Notes under the pieces: model-generated
The model's input: only the letters and a program-made list of their open reading frames with translations
What the model was told of the DNA's origin: nothing
Databases searched by the model: none
Made by a program: the position numbers and the translations under genes
From: Perlucidibaca aquatica
Lineage (GTDB): Bacteria > Pseudomonadota > Gammaproteobacteria > Pseudomonadales > Moraxellaceae
Assembly: GCF_001676655.1 (NCBI RefSeq)
Contig: NZ_LZDB01000001.1
Location: forward strand, 186,001 to 250,000
Reading direction: 5' to 3'
DNA length: 64,000 bases
Part shown: positions 1 to 10,356 of the stretch, piece by piece
Position numbering within the stretch: position 1 is the stretch's first letter
Layout of the letters: the number at the start of each line of letters is the position of its first letter

Positions 1-489
1 GTATTGGTTTCGCATGATCGCAACATGGTGTCGGTGATTTGCGATGAGCTCTGGCTAGTCTGCAATGGTCGCGTCGAGCGTTTCGATGGCGACCTAGACG
101 ATTACACACAGTGGCTGAGAAAGTGGCGAGCAGAAACTGCACGCGCGGCCGTAACGGCTGCTGCCCAGGCCACGGCCAAAGCGCAACCTAAAGCAGCTGC
201 TACTGAGCCCAAAACTGACACTAGCGCATCGTCGAAAAAAGTCGTGCGCTCTGCGGATATTCGTTCGCTTCAGCAGCAACTGGTAAAACTCGAGGCTGCA
301 ATGGCTGAACATCAAGTGACGCTCGAGGCCTGCGCGAAAGCCCTTAGTGCATCGACAATTTATGAAACCGCGAATGCCGCGCAGCTCAAGCAGACCCTAG
401 CCAAGCAGTCGGAGACCCAAACTGCACTCGCCAACGCAGAGTCTGACTGGCTCAGTAAAAACGATGAGCTGGAAGCGCTAACGCAGTAA
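1..489 (+). CDS. ABC-F family ATPase, YheS type (3' end only)
   Basis: The reading frame is open from base 1, so only the C-terminal 162 residues of an ABC-F ATPase are present. It begins with V-L-V-S-H-D-R, the switch-histidine motif that closes the second nucleotide-binding domain, and continues with a V-E-x-F-D-G-D-L-D-D-Y segment typical of YheS-like ABC-F proteins. After that come an Ala/Lys-rich linker (about residues 45-75) and a C-terminal helical hairpin (about 80-160, rich in Q, L, A, K). ABC-F proteins are soluble ribosome-associated ATPases without membrane segments. YheS rather than Uup is a judgement from this C-terminal segment. The Walker motifs lie outside the window. Confidence 0.8.
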   Translation, partial: VLVSHDRNMVSVICDELWLVCNGRVERFDGDLDDYTQWLRKWRAETARAAVTAAAQATAKAQPKAAATEPKTDTSASSKKVVRSADIRSLQQQLVKLEAAMAEHQVTLEACAKALSASTIYETANAAQLKQTLAKQSETQTALANAESDWLSKNDELEALTQ

Positions 490-492
490 GGC

Positions 493-987
493 TTAAAAGT
501 GGAATACCGCATTGCCGGTCGCAATGAGCACATCTTGCTCATTGCGCAATTCCATTTGCGTTGCACAGATCTTGCTGCCCACGCGCACCACTCGGCCTAT
601 CGCTGTGAACTGCTCGCCGCGCCCCGGACGCAGGTAGTCAATCCGCATATCGATCGTGCCCAACTGCCCCATACGACGCATTTTTTCTTCACGCGGCTCG
701 CCTTTCAAGCGCGCATACGCCGCTGTCATCGCAGCAACGCCACCCACATTGTCGAGCAAGGTCGCAATCACTCCGCCGTGCAGGATTTGCTTAAAGACAT
801 TGCCCACTAAACAGGGCTGCATAGCAATTTCAGCACGCACTTCCGTTTCCGTGACCGAGACAATACGAGCGCCAATATGCTGATTAAACGGCGTGAGATT
901 AAAGCCGTTCATTAATTGCATTTGCAGCGCTTGCAGGCGCTCCTGCTTGGCTTGAAGTGCTGCAACATCGGTGACGTCTTGAGTCAT
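493..987 (-). CDS. Hotdog-fold thioesterase (PaaI/YigI-like)
   Basis: A 164-residue single-domain hotdog protein. The core shows the family pattern: a helix with H-G-G-V-I-A-T-L-L-D-N-V-G-G, then strands ending in D-M-R-I-D-Y-L-R-P-G and T-G-N-A-V-F-H-F at the C terminus. Such enzymes hydrolyse small acyl- or aryl-CoA thioesters in the cytoplasm; the substrate cannot be read from sequence. I chose the ATG at 987 because an AGGGA lies 10 bases upstream; an in-frame start at 1044 would add an unconserved 19-residue tail. It converges on the ABC-F gene with only 3 bases between the stops. Confidence 0.82.
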   Translation of the reverse strand: MTQDVTDVAALQAKQERLQALQMQLMNGFNLTPFNQHIGARIVSVTETEVRAEIAMQPCLVGNVFKQILHGGVIATLLDNVGGVAAMTAAYARLKGEPREEKMRRMGQLGTIDMRIDYLRPGRGEQFTAIGRVVRVGSKICATQMELRNEQDVLIATGNAVFHF

Positions 988-1085
988 GACTGATGAGTCC
1001 CTAAAAATATGGCCGACTCTATCATGCGTAAGGCGAGCTGCCATCGTGTCTAGAAGAGAGCATTACGCTAAGCTTGAGTCACTGA

Positions 1086-2141
<1,056 letters not shown>

Positions 2142-2182
2142 GACAGTGCAATACGCCTGTCATTAAACTGAGATCTAATGTC

Positions 2183-4273
2183 ATGAAAGCTAAACGGATG
2201 CGTTACATGACGGCCTCGTTGGACACCATTGATTTGCAAAACCCTGCACTGTATTTGAATCGCGAACTCAGCATTCTCGACTTCAATTTACGCGTACTTG
2301 AGCAGGCAACTGATGCGCGCCACCCGCTCATAGAGCGACTGATTTTCCTGCTCATTTTCTCGCGTAATTTGGATGAGTTTTTTGAAATTCGCGTGGCTGG
2401 GCTGCTGCAATTAGTTTCTTTTGGACGCAGTGCGCCCGGCCCGGACGGCCTAATGCCACACGATGTGCTAAAGCAAATCTCACAGATTTGTCATGCAGCG
2501 GTGGATCGGCAGTACCGGATTTTGAATGAAGAGCTGCTACCTGCACTGGCCGCTGAAAATATCCGCTTTTTACGGCGCGAAGAATGGAACGACAAACAAT
2601 CCGTTTGGGTACGGAAGTACTTTAAGGAGCAAGTTCTGCCGGTGCTCACGCCCATTGGCCTTGATCCTGCTCACCCGTTTCCGCGACTCGTGAACAAGTC
2701 GCTGAACTTTATTGTCTCGCTGGATGGCAAAGATGCCTTCGGTCGGCAGATGTCGCTCGCCGTCGTTCCTGCACCGCGCTCCCTACCTCGCGTCATTCGT
2801 CTTCCGGATGAGATCAGTGACGGCGGTGATCAGCACGTGATGTTGTCTTCCATTATTCACGAACATGTCTCCGAGCTATTTCCCGGCATGACCGCGAACG
2901 GATGCTACCAATTTCGCGTTACCCGAAATGCCGACATGAACGTGGACGAAGACGCCGAAGACTTGGCTTTGGCGCTGAAAGGCGAATTACTGTCTCGCCG
3001 TTATGGCGCGGCGGTGCGTTTAGAGGTGGCCGACAATTGCCCACGCAGCATCATCGATTATTTATTAAAGCAATTTGGTCTCCCGGATGAGGCGTTGTAC
3101 CAATGTAATGGCCCGGTGAATTTGGCGCGCATGCTGTCTAATTTTGATCGCCCCAACTTAAAATTCCCGCCATTCCGCCCGCGCATCCCGAGCGTTTTGC
3201 AAAAGGCCGACAACATTTTTGAGGCCATGCAACAGCAAGATATTTTGCTTATGCACCCCTTTGAGTCGTTTGCCCCTGTTATTGATTTCCTGCGTCAAGC
3301 CGCGCGCGACCCGAATGTATTGGCGATCAAGCAAACACTGTATCGCTCCGGGCCCGACTCAGAAATCGTCAATGTGCTGGCCGAGGCGGCGCGTAACGGA
3401 AAAGAAGTTACCGCGGTCATCGAGCTGCGCGCTCGGTTCGATGAAGAATCCAACATTGAAGTAGCGAATAAGCTGCAACAAGCCGGCGCCATCGTGGTGT
3501 ATGGCATTGTCGGCTATAAAACCCACGCAAAAATGATTCTGGTCGTGCGGCGCGAAGGCCGAAAGCTAATGCGCTACGTGCACTTAGGCACGGGCAACTA
3601 TCATGCTGGTAATGCGCGCCTATACACTGACTATGGCCTGCTCACCGCCAATCCGGAAATGGCCGAAGATGTGCACAAACTCTTCCAAGAGCTCACCGGC
3701 ATGGGGCGCGTATTACGCCTGAAGCAATTGCTGCACGCGCCGTTCACACTGCACCCGCAACTGCTGCATATGATTGAGCAAGAAGCGCAAAACGCAGCCT
3801 CCGGCATTCCTGGTCGCATCATTGTGAAAATCAATTCGCTGACCGAGAAGCATATTATGCAGGCCCTGATTAAGGCCTCGCAGGCGGGGGTTCGCATTGA
3901 TTTAATTGTGCGCTCTGTGTGTTGCCTGCGCCCGGGCATCCCCGGCATTTCAGAAAACATCACCGTACGCTCTATTGTTGGGCGCTTTCTTGAACACACG
4001 CGTGTGTTTTATTTTGAGAACGGCGGCGACCCCAAAGTCTTTTGCTCGAGTGCGGACTGGATGGATCGCAACCTGTTTCAACGCGTAGAGACTTGCTTTC
4101 CCATTCTCGACCCGATATTGAGGGACCGGGTCATCGAGGAAGGCCTTAACACGTATTTGTTGGACAACACGCAAGCTTGGTTGTTACAGCCGAGTGGTGA
4201 GTGGTTGCGTGCCGATGCGGGTGAGGAGCCTCCCCATATTGCCCAGCAAGTGCTGCTGAAAAAACTGACCTAA
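2183..4273 (+). CDS. ppk1: Polyphosphate kinase 1
   Basis: Reversibly transfers the gamma phosphate of ATP to polyphosphate. The 696-residue protein has the PPK1 N-terminal motif [12 protein letters not shown], a middle domain, and two phospholipase-D-like C-terminal domains. The autophosphorylated histidine should be H448 (Y-K-T-H-A-K) and the second essential histidine H605 (F-L-E-H-T-R), in line with E. coli H435 and H592. The segment [10 protein letters not shown] and the S-S-A-D-W-M-D-R-N motif near the C terminus are typical. The start may instead be the ATG at 2207. It faces ppx tail to tail across a strong hairpin. Confidence 0.97.
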   Translation: MKAKRMRYMTASLDTIDLQNPALYLNRELSILDFNLRVLEQATDARHPLIERLIFLLIFSRNLDEFFEIRVAGLLQLVSFGRSAPGPDGLMPHDVLKQISQICHAAVDRQYRILNEELLPALAAENIRFLRREEWNDKQSVWVRKYFKEQVLPVLTPIGLDPAHPFPRLVNKSLNFIVSLDGKDAFGRQMSLAVVPAPRSLPRVIRLPDEISDGGDQHVMLSSIIHEHVSELFPGMTANGCYQFRVTRNADMNVDEDAEDLALALKGELLSRRYGAAVRLEVADNCPRSIIDYLLKQFGLPDEALYQCNGPVNLARMLSNFDRPNLKFPPFRPRIPSVLQKADNIFEAMQQQDILLMHPFESFAPVIDFLRQAARDPNVLAIKQTLYRSGPDSEIVNVLAEAARNGKEVTAVIELRARFDEESNIEVANKLQQAGAIVVYGIVGYKTHAKMILVVRREGRKLMRYVHLGTGNYHAGNARLYTDYGLLTANPEMAEDVHKLFQELTGMGRVLRLKQLLHAPFTLHPQLLHMIEQEAQNAASGIPGRIIVKINSLTEKHIMQALIKASQAGVRIDLIVRSVCCLRPGIPGISENITVRSIVGRFLEHTRVFYFENGGDPKVFCSSADWMDRNLFQRVETCFPILDPILRDRVIEEGLNTYLLDNTQAWLLQPSGEWLRADAGEEPPHIAQQVLLKKLT

Positions 4274-4290
4274 CGCTAGACGCTCAGGCA

Positions 4291-4323
4291 GCGCTGGATC
4301 ATGCCTTAGGCATAATCCAGCGC
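4291..4323. terminator. Hairpin at the convergent ppk1/ppx junction
   Basis: A 9-bp perfect stem (GCGCTGGAT with ATCCAGCGC), one C/A mismatch, then 5 more pairs (ATGCC/GGCAT) around a TTA loop. The ppx stop codon is the loop itself, and ppk1 ends 18 bases to the left. No T tract follows on either strand, so it is not a standard intrinsic terminator. It may block 3' exonucleases or antisense read-through for both transcripts (inference). Confidence 0.5.
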
Positions 4324-5811
4324 CAGCCCGATGGCCTCAAAATAGCCTTTCTCCTCATTAAGGTCCGCTTGCGTCAGCGGGTGGCTCGCCAACCAACCCC
4401 GCGGAAAGCGCACCTCAAAAGTCTGTCCATCGGTATGCAATTTAATCGCAGGCAAAGGCTCACGGCTGCGGCTGTGGTGCAGCAGCACCGCTAATCGCAA
4501 CAGCAAGCACAGTCGGAATAGCGGCAGGCCACCAATACTCAATAGCGCGGTGTAATGTTCAGGGCGAAGGCGACGGCGATGGCAGGCCACGAGCTGCGCC
4601 ATTGACTCTTGTTCAGGCCGCGAAAACCCCGCCATATCGGAGTGCTGGAGCAGGTAAGCACCGTGCTTGTGATAGCCCGAGTGGGAAATCGCCTTACCAA
4701 TTTCATGCAAACGGGCGGCGCGAATTAACACGGCAGCATCTTCTTCACGCAAACACAGAGCACCTTCGGTTTGCTGGAAGAGTTGCCACGCAGTATCCGA
4801 GACACGCTCACCGAGTGCGGGGTCTACGCTATACCGTGCCTGCAAGGAACTCACCGTGTTATCGCGAATATCGCCTTGCTGAAAGCGGCCCAACAAATCA
4901 TGTAGCACGCCTTCGCGTAAGGCACCGTCGGAGTAATCCAAGGTGTCGAGATGAAAGGCTTCAAAAATCGCAGAAACAATCGCGAAGCCCGCCGGCATGA
5001 TGAGGCGGCGATCTTCTTTTAGACCGGGCAAATCGATATCCCGCACATCGCGAGCTTCCAGGATTCGCTCTCGCAATTTAGCCATGCTGTCGGAGGTGAT
5101 GCGGCCATCGGTAGAAGCCCAGCCCAACTGCTGCACCACGGTTCGAACGGCTTTGATGGTGCCTGAAGAACCGACAGCACTGTCCCAACCTAGGTCCTCA
5201 TAGGCCGACTGAATGCCCGCAATCTCTTGTTTAGCAGCCGTAATAGCGCGATCCAGTGCTTTCGCACTCAGTGCGCCATCAGGGAAAAAGCGCTGCGTAA
5301 AACTGACACAGCCCATGTGCAGGGACTCGGTCAGTATCGGCTCCACACCCGTACCGATAATGAACTCGGTCGAGCCACCGCCAATATCCACGACTAACCG
5401 CTTGCCTTCACTGGCCAGCGTTTGCGACACGCCGACATAAATCAGACGCGCCTCTTCACGACCCGCAATAATTTCAATCGGGTGATTCAAAATAAGTTCA
5501 GCTTTGCGAACAAACTCGCGGGCATTTTTAGCCACCCGCAACGCGTTGGTGGCCACGATGCGTAGCCGCTTCGGCTCAACACCATGCAACTGCTGTGCAA
5601 AGCGGGACAAACACGCCAGTCCACGTTCCTGAGCGGCCTCATCGAGGTTGCCATCTGCATCCAAACCAGCGGCAAGTTGCACTTTTTCAGACAAGCTTTC
5701 GGTTACGCGAATGACCCCATGATCTAAGCGCGCAATCGCCAAATGAAAACTGTTTGAACCTAAATCGACAGCGGCCATTAGGCCATCATCTAAGCGCAGC
5801 GGTCTGGTCAT
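4306..5811 (-). CDS. ppx: Exopolyphosphatase, Ppx/GppA family
   Basis: Releases phosphate from polyphosphate ends (or pppGpp from the GppA branch). The 501-residue protein has an ASKHA-fold N-terminal half, with A-V-D-L-G-S-N-S-F-H-L and V-V-D-I-G-G-G-S-T-E-F as the phosphate-binding loops. The C-terminal half is HD-like, with L-H-E-I-G-K-A-I-S-H-S-G-Y-H-K-H-G-A-Y. Length and N terminus match E. coli Ppx (513 aa) when translation starts at the ATG at 5811, which has AGGAG about 10 bases upstream; the frame runs open to 5904. Ppx rather than GppA is supported by adjacency to ppk1 and by the pseudomonad gene order. It diverges from trxA. Confidence 0.93.
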   Translation of the reverse strand: MTRPLRLDDGLMAAVDLGSNSFHLAIARLDHGVIRVTESLSEKVQLAAGLDADGNLDEAAQERGLACLSRFAQQLHGVEPKRLRIVATNALRVAKNAREFVRKAELILNHPIEIIAGREEARLIYVGVSQTLASEGKRLVVDIGGGSTEFIIGTGVEPILTESLHMGCVSFTQRFFPDGALSAKALDRAITAAKQEIAGIQSAYEDLGWDSAVGSSGTIKAVRTVVQQLGWASTDGRITSDSMAKLRERILEARDVRDIDLPGLKEDRRLIMPAGFAIVSAIFEAFHLDTLDYSDGALREGVLHDLLGRFQQGDIRDNTVSSLQARYSVDPALGERVSDTAWQLFQQTEGALCLREEDAAVLIRAARLHEIGKAISHSGYHKHGAYLLQHSDMAGFSRPEQESMAQLVACHRRRLRPEHYTALLSIGGLPLFRLCLLLRLAVLLHHSRSREPLPAIKLHTDGQTFEVRFPRGWLASHPLTQADLNEEKGYFEAIGLALDYA

Positions 5812-5911
5812 GCGCAGCGCGCTCCTTTGCATTGACTCGATAAGTTTTAATACTAGCTGGAGTTTACCCAGCGTTGATTGCATCTGTCTTGCATGCTTTT
5901 GCAATAGACGG

Positions 5912-5920
5912 TGCTATTAT
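5912..5920 (+). promoter_or_regulatory. Candidate extended -10 promoter for trxA
   Basis: TGCTATTAT has the TGnTATTAT form of an extended -10 element and sits 35 bases before the trxA start. No well-spaced -35 is seen (TTGCAT at 5889 is 20 bases away). It lies in the 144-base gap between divergent ppx and trxA. Confidence 0.35.
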
Positions 5921-5955
5921 CAACAACCACTTGACCCCACATGCGGAGTGCCGCG

Positions 5956-6285
5956 ATGAGCAGCGAACTGATCGTCAACACCAATGACGCCAATTTTGAA
6001 GCCGATGTTTTGCAGTCTGATGTCCCCGTTTTGGTGGACTACTGGGCCCCTTGGTGTGGCCCGTGCAAAATGATCGCACCGGTTTTGGATGAAATTGCAG
6101 GCGAATATGCCGGCCGTATCAAGATCGTTAAGGTCAATGTTGACGACAACGGCGCAACAGCCGCCAAGTTCGGTGTTCGTGGCATTCCAACGCTGACCCT
6201 CTTCAAAGGCGGCGCGATTGCAGCAACGAAAGTCGGCGCGTTGTCCAAGTCCCAGTTGACAGCGTTCATCGACTCCACTATATAA
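5956..6285 (+). CDS. trxA: Thioredoxin 1
   Basis: A 109-residue cytoplasmic disulfide reductase, the same length as E. coli TrxA. The redox site W-C-G-P-C-K places the cysteines at 34 and 37, and the cis-proline loop is R-G-I-P-T-L. The start at 5956 is preferred over the in-frame ATG at 5941 because a CGGAG lies 7 bases before it and it gives the canonical length. The trxA-rho order with ppx divergent is conserved in pseudomonads and relatives. Confidence 0.97.
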   Translation: MSSELIVNTNDANFEADVLQSDVPVLVDYWAPWCGPCKMIAPVLDEIAGEYAGRIKIVKVNVDDNGATAAKFGVRGIPTLTLFKGGAIAATKVGALSKSQLTAFIDSTI

Positions 6286-6292
6286 GTCATGT

Positions 6293-6318
6293 CGGTGACG
6301 CTCATTCGGGCGTCACCG
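6293..6318 (+). terminator. Hairpin downstream of trxA
   Basis: A perfect 9-bp stem (CGGTGACGC/GCGTCACCG) with an 8-base loop begins 8 bases after the trxA stop. Only TTCTC follows, so the T tract is weak. It is probably a weak terminator or a processing barrier ahead of rho. The rest of the gap to 6477 is the rho leader, in which I see no short gene. Confidence 0.55.
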
Positions 6319-6477
6319 TTCTCAACACGCCATCTTCGTTGCATCCGTTCTCTTCGATCTCTGCGCCCTGTAACCCGTTAGCACCTACCAACGCCAGTGG
6401 TCCCTTGCCGAACGACTTAGCCTTTCAGGCTCAGCTTAGATGTGCTTAATCCTTTTATTTCTAATTGAAACCACGGT

Positions 6478-7737
6478 ATGAACCTCACCGAACTAAAGAA
6501 AATGCCGATTGGCGAACTTATCAAGATCGCCGAAACGATGGGCCTGGAAAGCATGGCCCGCAACCGCAAACAAGACATCATTTTTGCCATTCTTAAAACT
6601 CACGCTAAAAACGGCGAAGAGATTTATGGTGATGGCGTTCTGGAAATCTTGTCTGACGGCTTCGGCTTTCTGCGTTCCTCTGAAGGTTCCTACCTGGCCG
6701 GCCCGGATGACATTTATGTCAGCCCATCGCAAATTCGTCGCTTCAATTTGCGTACTGGCGACACCATCACCGGCACGATTCGCCCGCCCAAGGAAACTGA
6801 GCGTTACTTTGCCCTGCTTAAGGTCAACCAGATCAACCTGGACTCGCCAGAAAGCGCCCGTAACAAGATCCTGTTTGAAAACCTGACGCCATTGTTCCCG
6901 ACCGTGCGCATGTTCATGGAGCTGGGTAACGGCTCCACAGAAGATGTCACGGCACGCACCATCGATCTGATTGCGCCGTTCGGCAAGGGTCAGCGCTCGC
7001 TTATCGTGGCACCGCCGAAAGCCGGTAAAACCATGCTCTTGCAGACGCTGGCACAGTCCATCGCACGCAACAATCCGGACTCTTACCTGATCGTGCTGCT
7101 GATCGATGAGCGCCCAGAAGAAGTTACCGAAATGCAGCGCACGGTGCGTGGCGAAGTGGTGGCCTCGACCTTCGACGAACCGCCTGCGCGTCACGTTCAG
7201 GTTGCCGAAATGGTGTTGGAAAAAGCCAAGCGCTTGGTCGAGCACAAAAAAGATGTGGTCATCTTGCTCGACTCCATCACGCGTTTAGCGCGCGCCTACA
7301 ACACGGTGATTCCAAGCTCCGGCAAAGTGCTCACCGGCGGTGTTGATGCTCATGCTCTGGAACGTCCAAAGCGTTTCTTCGGTGCAGCACGTAACATCGA
7401 AGAGGGCGGCTCGCTGACCATCATCGCCACGGCGCTGATCGAAACCGGCTCGAAGATGGACGAAGTGATCTTTGAAGAGTTCAAGGGCACGGGTAACCAC
7501 GAGGTCAACCTGGATCGTCGCATCGCTGAAAAGCGCGTCTTCCCGGCGATCAACATCAAGAAGTCTGGCACGCGTCGCGAAGAACGCTTGATGGGTGACG
7601 ATGAATTGAAGAAGGTCTGGATTCTGCGCAAGCTGCTGCATTCCATGGACGAAATTGCGGCCATTGAATTCCTGCTCGATAAGCTCAAGGACGCCAAGAC
7701 CAACGAAGAATTCTTCGACATGATGAAGCGCAAATAA
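6478..7737 (+). CDS. rho: Transcription termination factor Rho
   Basis: Hexameric RNA-dependent ATPase that ends transcription of untranslated RNA. The protein is 419 residues, exactly the E. coli length. The N-terminal Rho domain starts [10 protein letters not shown]; the RNA-binding cold-shock-like domain contains D-G-F-G-F-L-R; the Walker A motif A-P-P-K-A-G-K-T has K181 and K184 at the E. coli positions; Walker B is [10 protein letters not shown]. The C-terminal R-loop region and [10 protein letters not shown] end are intact. A leader of about 190 bases separates it from trxA; Rho is autoregulated through its leader in E. coli, which I cannot confirm here. Confidence 0.98.
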   Translation: MNLTELKKMPIGELIKIAETMGLESMARNRKQDIIFAILKTHAKNGEEIYGDGVLEILSDGFGFLRSSEGSYLAGPDDIYVSPSQIRRFNLRTGDTITGTIRPPKETERYFALLKVNQINLDSPESARNKILFENLTPLFPTVRMFMELGNGSTEDVTARTIDLIAPFGKGQRSLIVAPPKAGKTMLLQTLAQSIARNNPDSYLIVLLIDERPEEVTEMQRTVRGEVVASTFDEPPARHVQVAEMVLEKAKRLVEHKKDVVILLDSITRLARAYNTVIPSSGKVLTGGVDAHALERPKRFFGAARNIEEGGSLTIIATALIETGSKMDEVIFEEFKGTGNHEVNLDRRIAEKRVFPAINIKKSGTRREERLMGDDELKKVWILRKLLHSMDEIAAIEFLLDKLKDAKTNEEFFDMMKRK

Positions 7738-7754
7738 GCGCTCCATCCGCATGA

Positions 7755-7791
7755 GGTACTGGGCTGGCGTTCTGATCGCCAGCCCAGTACC
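7755..7791 (+). terminator. 15-bp perfect hairpin after rho
   Basis: GGTACTGGGCTGGCG pairs perfectly with CGCCAGCCCAGTACC around a 7-base loop, 17 bases after the rho stop and before tRNA-Arg. No T run follows on either side. It is a strong RNA 3'-end stabiliser or pausing structure rather than a textbook intrinsic terminator. Confidence 0.6.
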
Positions 7792-7837
7792 ATGCGCCCC
7801 GCAACACCCTCGCAACACGGCATCAAGCCACCACAAT

Positions 7838-7914
7838 GCGCCAGTAGCTCAGCTGGATAGAGTACTGCCCTCCGAAGGCAGGGGTCGTGGGTTCGAATCC
7901 CGCCTGGCGCACCA
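7838..7914 (+). tRNA. tRNA-Arg (anticodon CCG)
   Basis: A 77-base cloverleaf with a 7-bp acceptor stem GCGCCAG/CTGGCGC, D-arm AGCTCAGCTGGATAGAGT, anticodon stem CTGCC/GGCAG with loop CTCCGAA, and T-arm with GGTTCGAATCC. The anticodon CCG (7872-7874) reads CGG. The discriminator base is A and the 3' CCA is encoded. It stands alone, without a neighbouring tRNA. Confidence 0.97.
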
Positions 7915-8043
7915 TCCAAATTGTGTTACACATACTTAACCGTTCATTCACACAAAAACGACATTCGTCGGATCACTAAGTTTGTTCCTTGCATCTCAAC
8001 TGCACTGATTCAGGATTGCCCCAACTTGCAAAAGGTGGACATC

Positions 8044-10356
8044 ATGAAAAACACACTAAAGCCCTTGTTCCTTATTGGAACGACACTCTCGCTAGTTGCC
8101 TGCCTTGGCAGCAACGACTCCTCTTCTTCCAGCAGCGCACGCATCACGGGCAGCGCTGAAATTCCGGAAGACGCCTGCGCGCCGGAACTGCGCAATACGG
8201 TTGGCTGCTTCACCGAACCCTTTGTTGAACCCTGGGGACCCAGCGCCATGAAAGCCATGGCGGAGCAGCCGGCTGCAGACGACTCACCCTTCGCCAGCCT
8301 GCTCACGCCCAAGGGCAACCTGAAAAATCCGCTGCGACAATTACCGCAAGATGATCGATGCCTGCGCATGGCCGACGGCCGACCCACCGAGTGCAAGCCC
8401 GCTGCGGGCTCCATTGCACTCCTGCCAGATGATCGCGTGCTGTACTTCAATGCGCTTGAAGGCACAGAGGATGCTGAGTTCTCTATTTTCTTTGAGGCCG
8501 GCACGGTGGTGACTAACGACCAAACACGCGTGATGTCCCTGAGTGGCAAAACAGCGGGCTGGATGCAGCCTAGCCCCGTGGATGGCGGGGCAAATCCTGA
8601 TGGCTACGAAGCCACCCTGCTGCTACCCAAAGGCTTAATCGACAATACCGATGCCAGTACGAACAACGATGGCGCGCTCTTTTGCGCCGACTTAGAAATG
8701 CTCGCTGACGGGCGTGTGATGGCCGTAGGTGGCACGGACTACTACTTCGAGCCCGGCATTCAAAAGCCCATTGCTATTGGCGTTTCGGAATTGGAAGGTG
8801 TTCGCAACGCCCGTATTTTTGACTACCGCGATAACAGCTGGAAGAAAACCGGGGATATGACCTATGGTCGCTGGTACCCCTCACTAACCACTCTGTCTAA
8901 CGGCGATATTTTGGTTTCCTCAGGTGTCACCAAACTGATTAAACCGATTTACCCCGAGCGCCCTGAGACCTCTGGTCGCAACGTCACACAAACCGAAACT
9001 TACGACCTAGGCTGCGGCACTTGGACTGAAAACGGCCCACTCGCCGAGCGTTCACTGCCGCTTTACCCACGTCAGCATATGCTGCCGAATGGCCATGTGC
9101 TCTACAACGCTGGCGGGCAAGCTTTTAACCCCTTTGGCCAGTCTTATGATCAAGCGCTCTGGAACATCATTGCCGCTTACGATCCGGATAAAAAACTCTG
9201 GACCGACCTCGGCTATGCTGGTCTTCCCTTAAAACTCAACGAGATTGGACTGGATCGCTTGGGGTCCGCACTGAACCCGACCAACACGGAAATAGCAACG
9301 GACATCCAAAAGACGCTCACGGGCTTACTGGGTACGGTCACAGAAGATCCTGCTGGCCTGATTATGCCGATACTGGATAGCGTTACGAAGGACCCAGAAG
9401 GCACACTCATGAGCGCCATTGGTTCTGGCTTCCGCGGCTCTACTTTCTCGATTCAAATGCCCCTGCGACCCAACGCACAAGGGCGCTACGACCATGCTGA
9501 GTTCCTTACCGCTGGCGGCGTACTCGGCGCCATCACGGCTAACAGCCCCGGGTCATATATCACCACCAATCTGTCTCGTATCGACCGCATTAACATTGCA
9601 AACGATGACACCATGGCCTACGAATCCCGCATCACGGGCAGCCTAATTAAGCCGCGCTGGTACGGCACCGGGGTATTACTGCCCACAGGGGAAGTGATGG
9701 TGTTCTCGGGTGCAGATAGAGACGAAGTGCTGCTGCCAGGCACCGGTGCAGCCATTTTAGAGACTGAAATTTTCGACCCGAAAACGGAGACTTGGCGCGT
9801 GATGGCCCGCCAACACAATCCCCGCACCTATCACAATACCGCCATGCTGCTGCCGGATGGTCGCGTCTTGGTGGGTGGTCATTCGCCCATTAACACGGGC
9901 TATCTCTTTTCGTTGGATTTGAGCGCATTAGGCTTATCCCCCAACCAAGGTCGCGACCCCAGCTTCGAGATTTACAGCCCGCCCTATATGTATGCGGCTA
10001 ATCGTCCGCGCATTACTTCGGCACCGAACTCTGCCAGCCATGGCGCTACGATTTCGGTAAACACCGAAGGCAGCAATATCAAGGAGGTCTTGTTGGTTAA
10101 GCGCACCACGCTGACCCACATTATTGATGGCGATCAGCGTACGGTGGTCTTACCGCACACCGGCACCAATAACTTACAAGTCCGCCTGCCAACCCAAAAA
10201 GGTGCGTTACCCCCAGGATCCTACATGCTCTTTGTCGTCTCTGAGGACGCATCAGGCAAGCGCCTACCCTCGGTTTCGGTACCCCTGACCATTGAGGGCG
10301 CAGACAATCGTGCGATTGGCTGCAACGCACCTGCGGCACGCGTGGCGAAACGCTGA
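8044..10356 (+). CDS. Lipoprotein copper-radical oxidase (galactose/glyoxal oxidase family)
   Basis: A 770-residue lipoprotein: signal peptide with lipobox L-V-A-C (Cys20), a Ser-rich linker, then a kelch beta-propeller and a C-terminal DUF1929 Ig-like domain. Every residue of the galactose oxidase copper site has a counterpart: Cys214 (L-F-C-A-D) and Tyr278 (G-R-W-Y-P) for the thioether-linked radical pair, Tyr596-His597 (R-T-Y-H-N), and His692 (L-T-H-I-I-D-G-D-Q-R). It is therefore likely an active two-electron oxidase making hydrogen peroxide from an alcohol or aldehyde at the cell envelope; the substrate is unknown. The start at 8044 has AAGGTGG upstream; the frame is open earlier, to 7921, without signal-like sequence. 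Its stop overlaps the next start (TGATG). Confidence 0.85.
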   Translation: MKNTLKPLFLIGTTLSLVACLGSNDSSSSSSARITGSAEIPEDACAPELRNTVGCFTEPFVEPWGPSAMKAMAEQPAADDSPFASLLTPKGNLKNPLRQLPQDDRCLRMADGRPTECKPAAGSIALLPDDRVLYFNALEGTEDAEFSIFFEAGTVVTNDQTRVMSLSGKTAGWMQPSPVDGGANPDGYEATLLLPKGLIDNTDASTNNDGALFCADLEMLADGRVMAVGGTDYYFEPGIQKPIAIGVSELEGVRNARIFDYRDNSWKKTGDMTYGRWYPSLTTLSNGDILVSSGVTKLIKPIYPERPETSGRNVTQTETYDLGCGTWTENGPLAERSLPLYPRQHMLPNGHVLYNAGGQAFNPFGQSYDQALWNIIAAYDPDKKLWTDLGYAGLPLKLNEIGLDRLGSALNPTNTEIATDIQKTLTGLLGTVTEDPAGLIMPILDSVTKDPEGTLMSAIGSGFRGSTFSIQMPLRPNAQGRYDHAEFLTAGGVLGAITANSPGSYITTNLSRIDRINIANDDTMAYESRITGSLIKPRWYGTGVLLPTGEVMVFSGADRDEVLLPGTGAAILETEIFDPKTETWRVMARQHNPRTYHNTAMLLPDGRVLVGGHSPINTGYLFSLDLSALGLSPNQGRDPSFEIYSPPYMYAANRPRITSAPNSASHGATISVNTEGSNIKEVLLVKRTTLTHIIDGDQRTVVLPHTGTNNLQVRLPTQKGALPPGSYMLFVVSEDASGKRLPSVSVPLTIEGADNRAIGCNAPAARVAKR

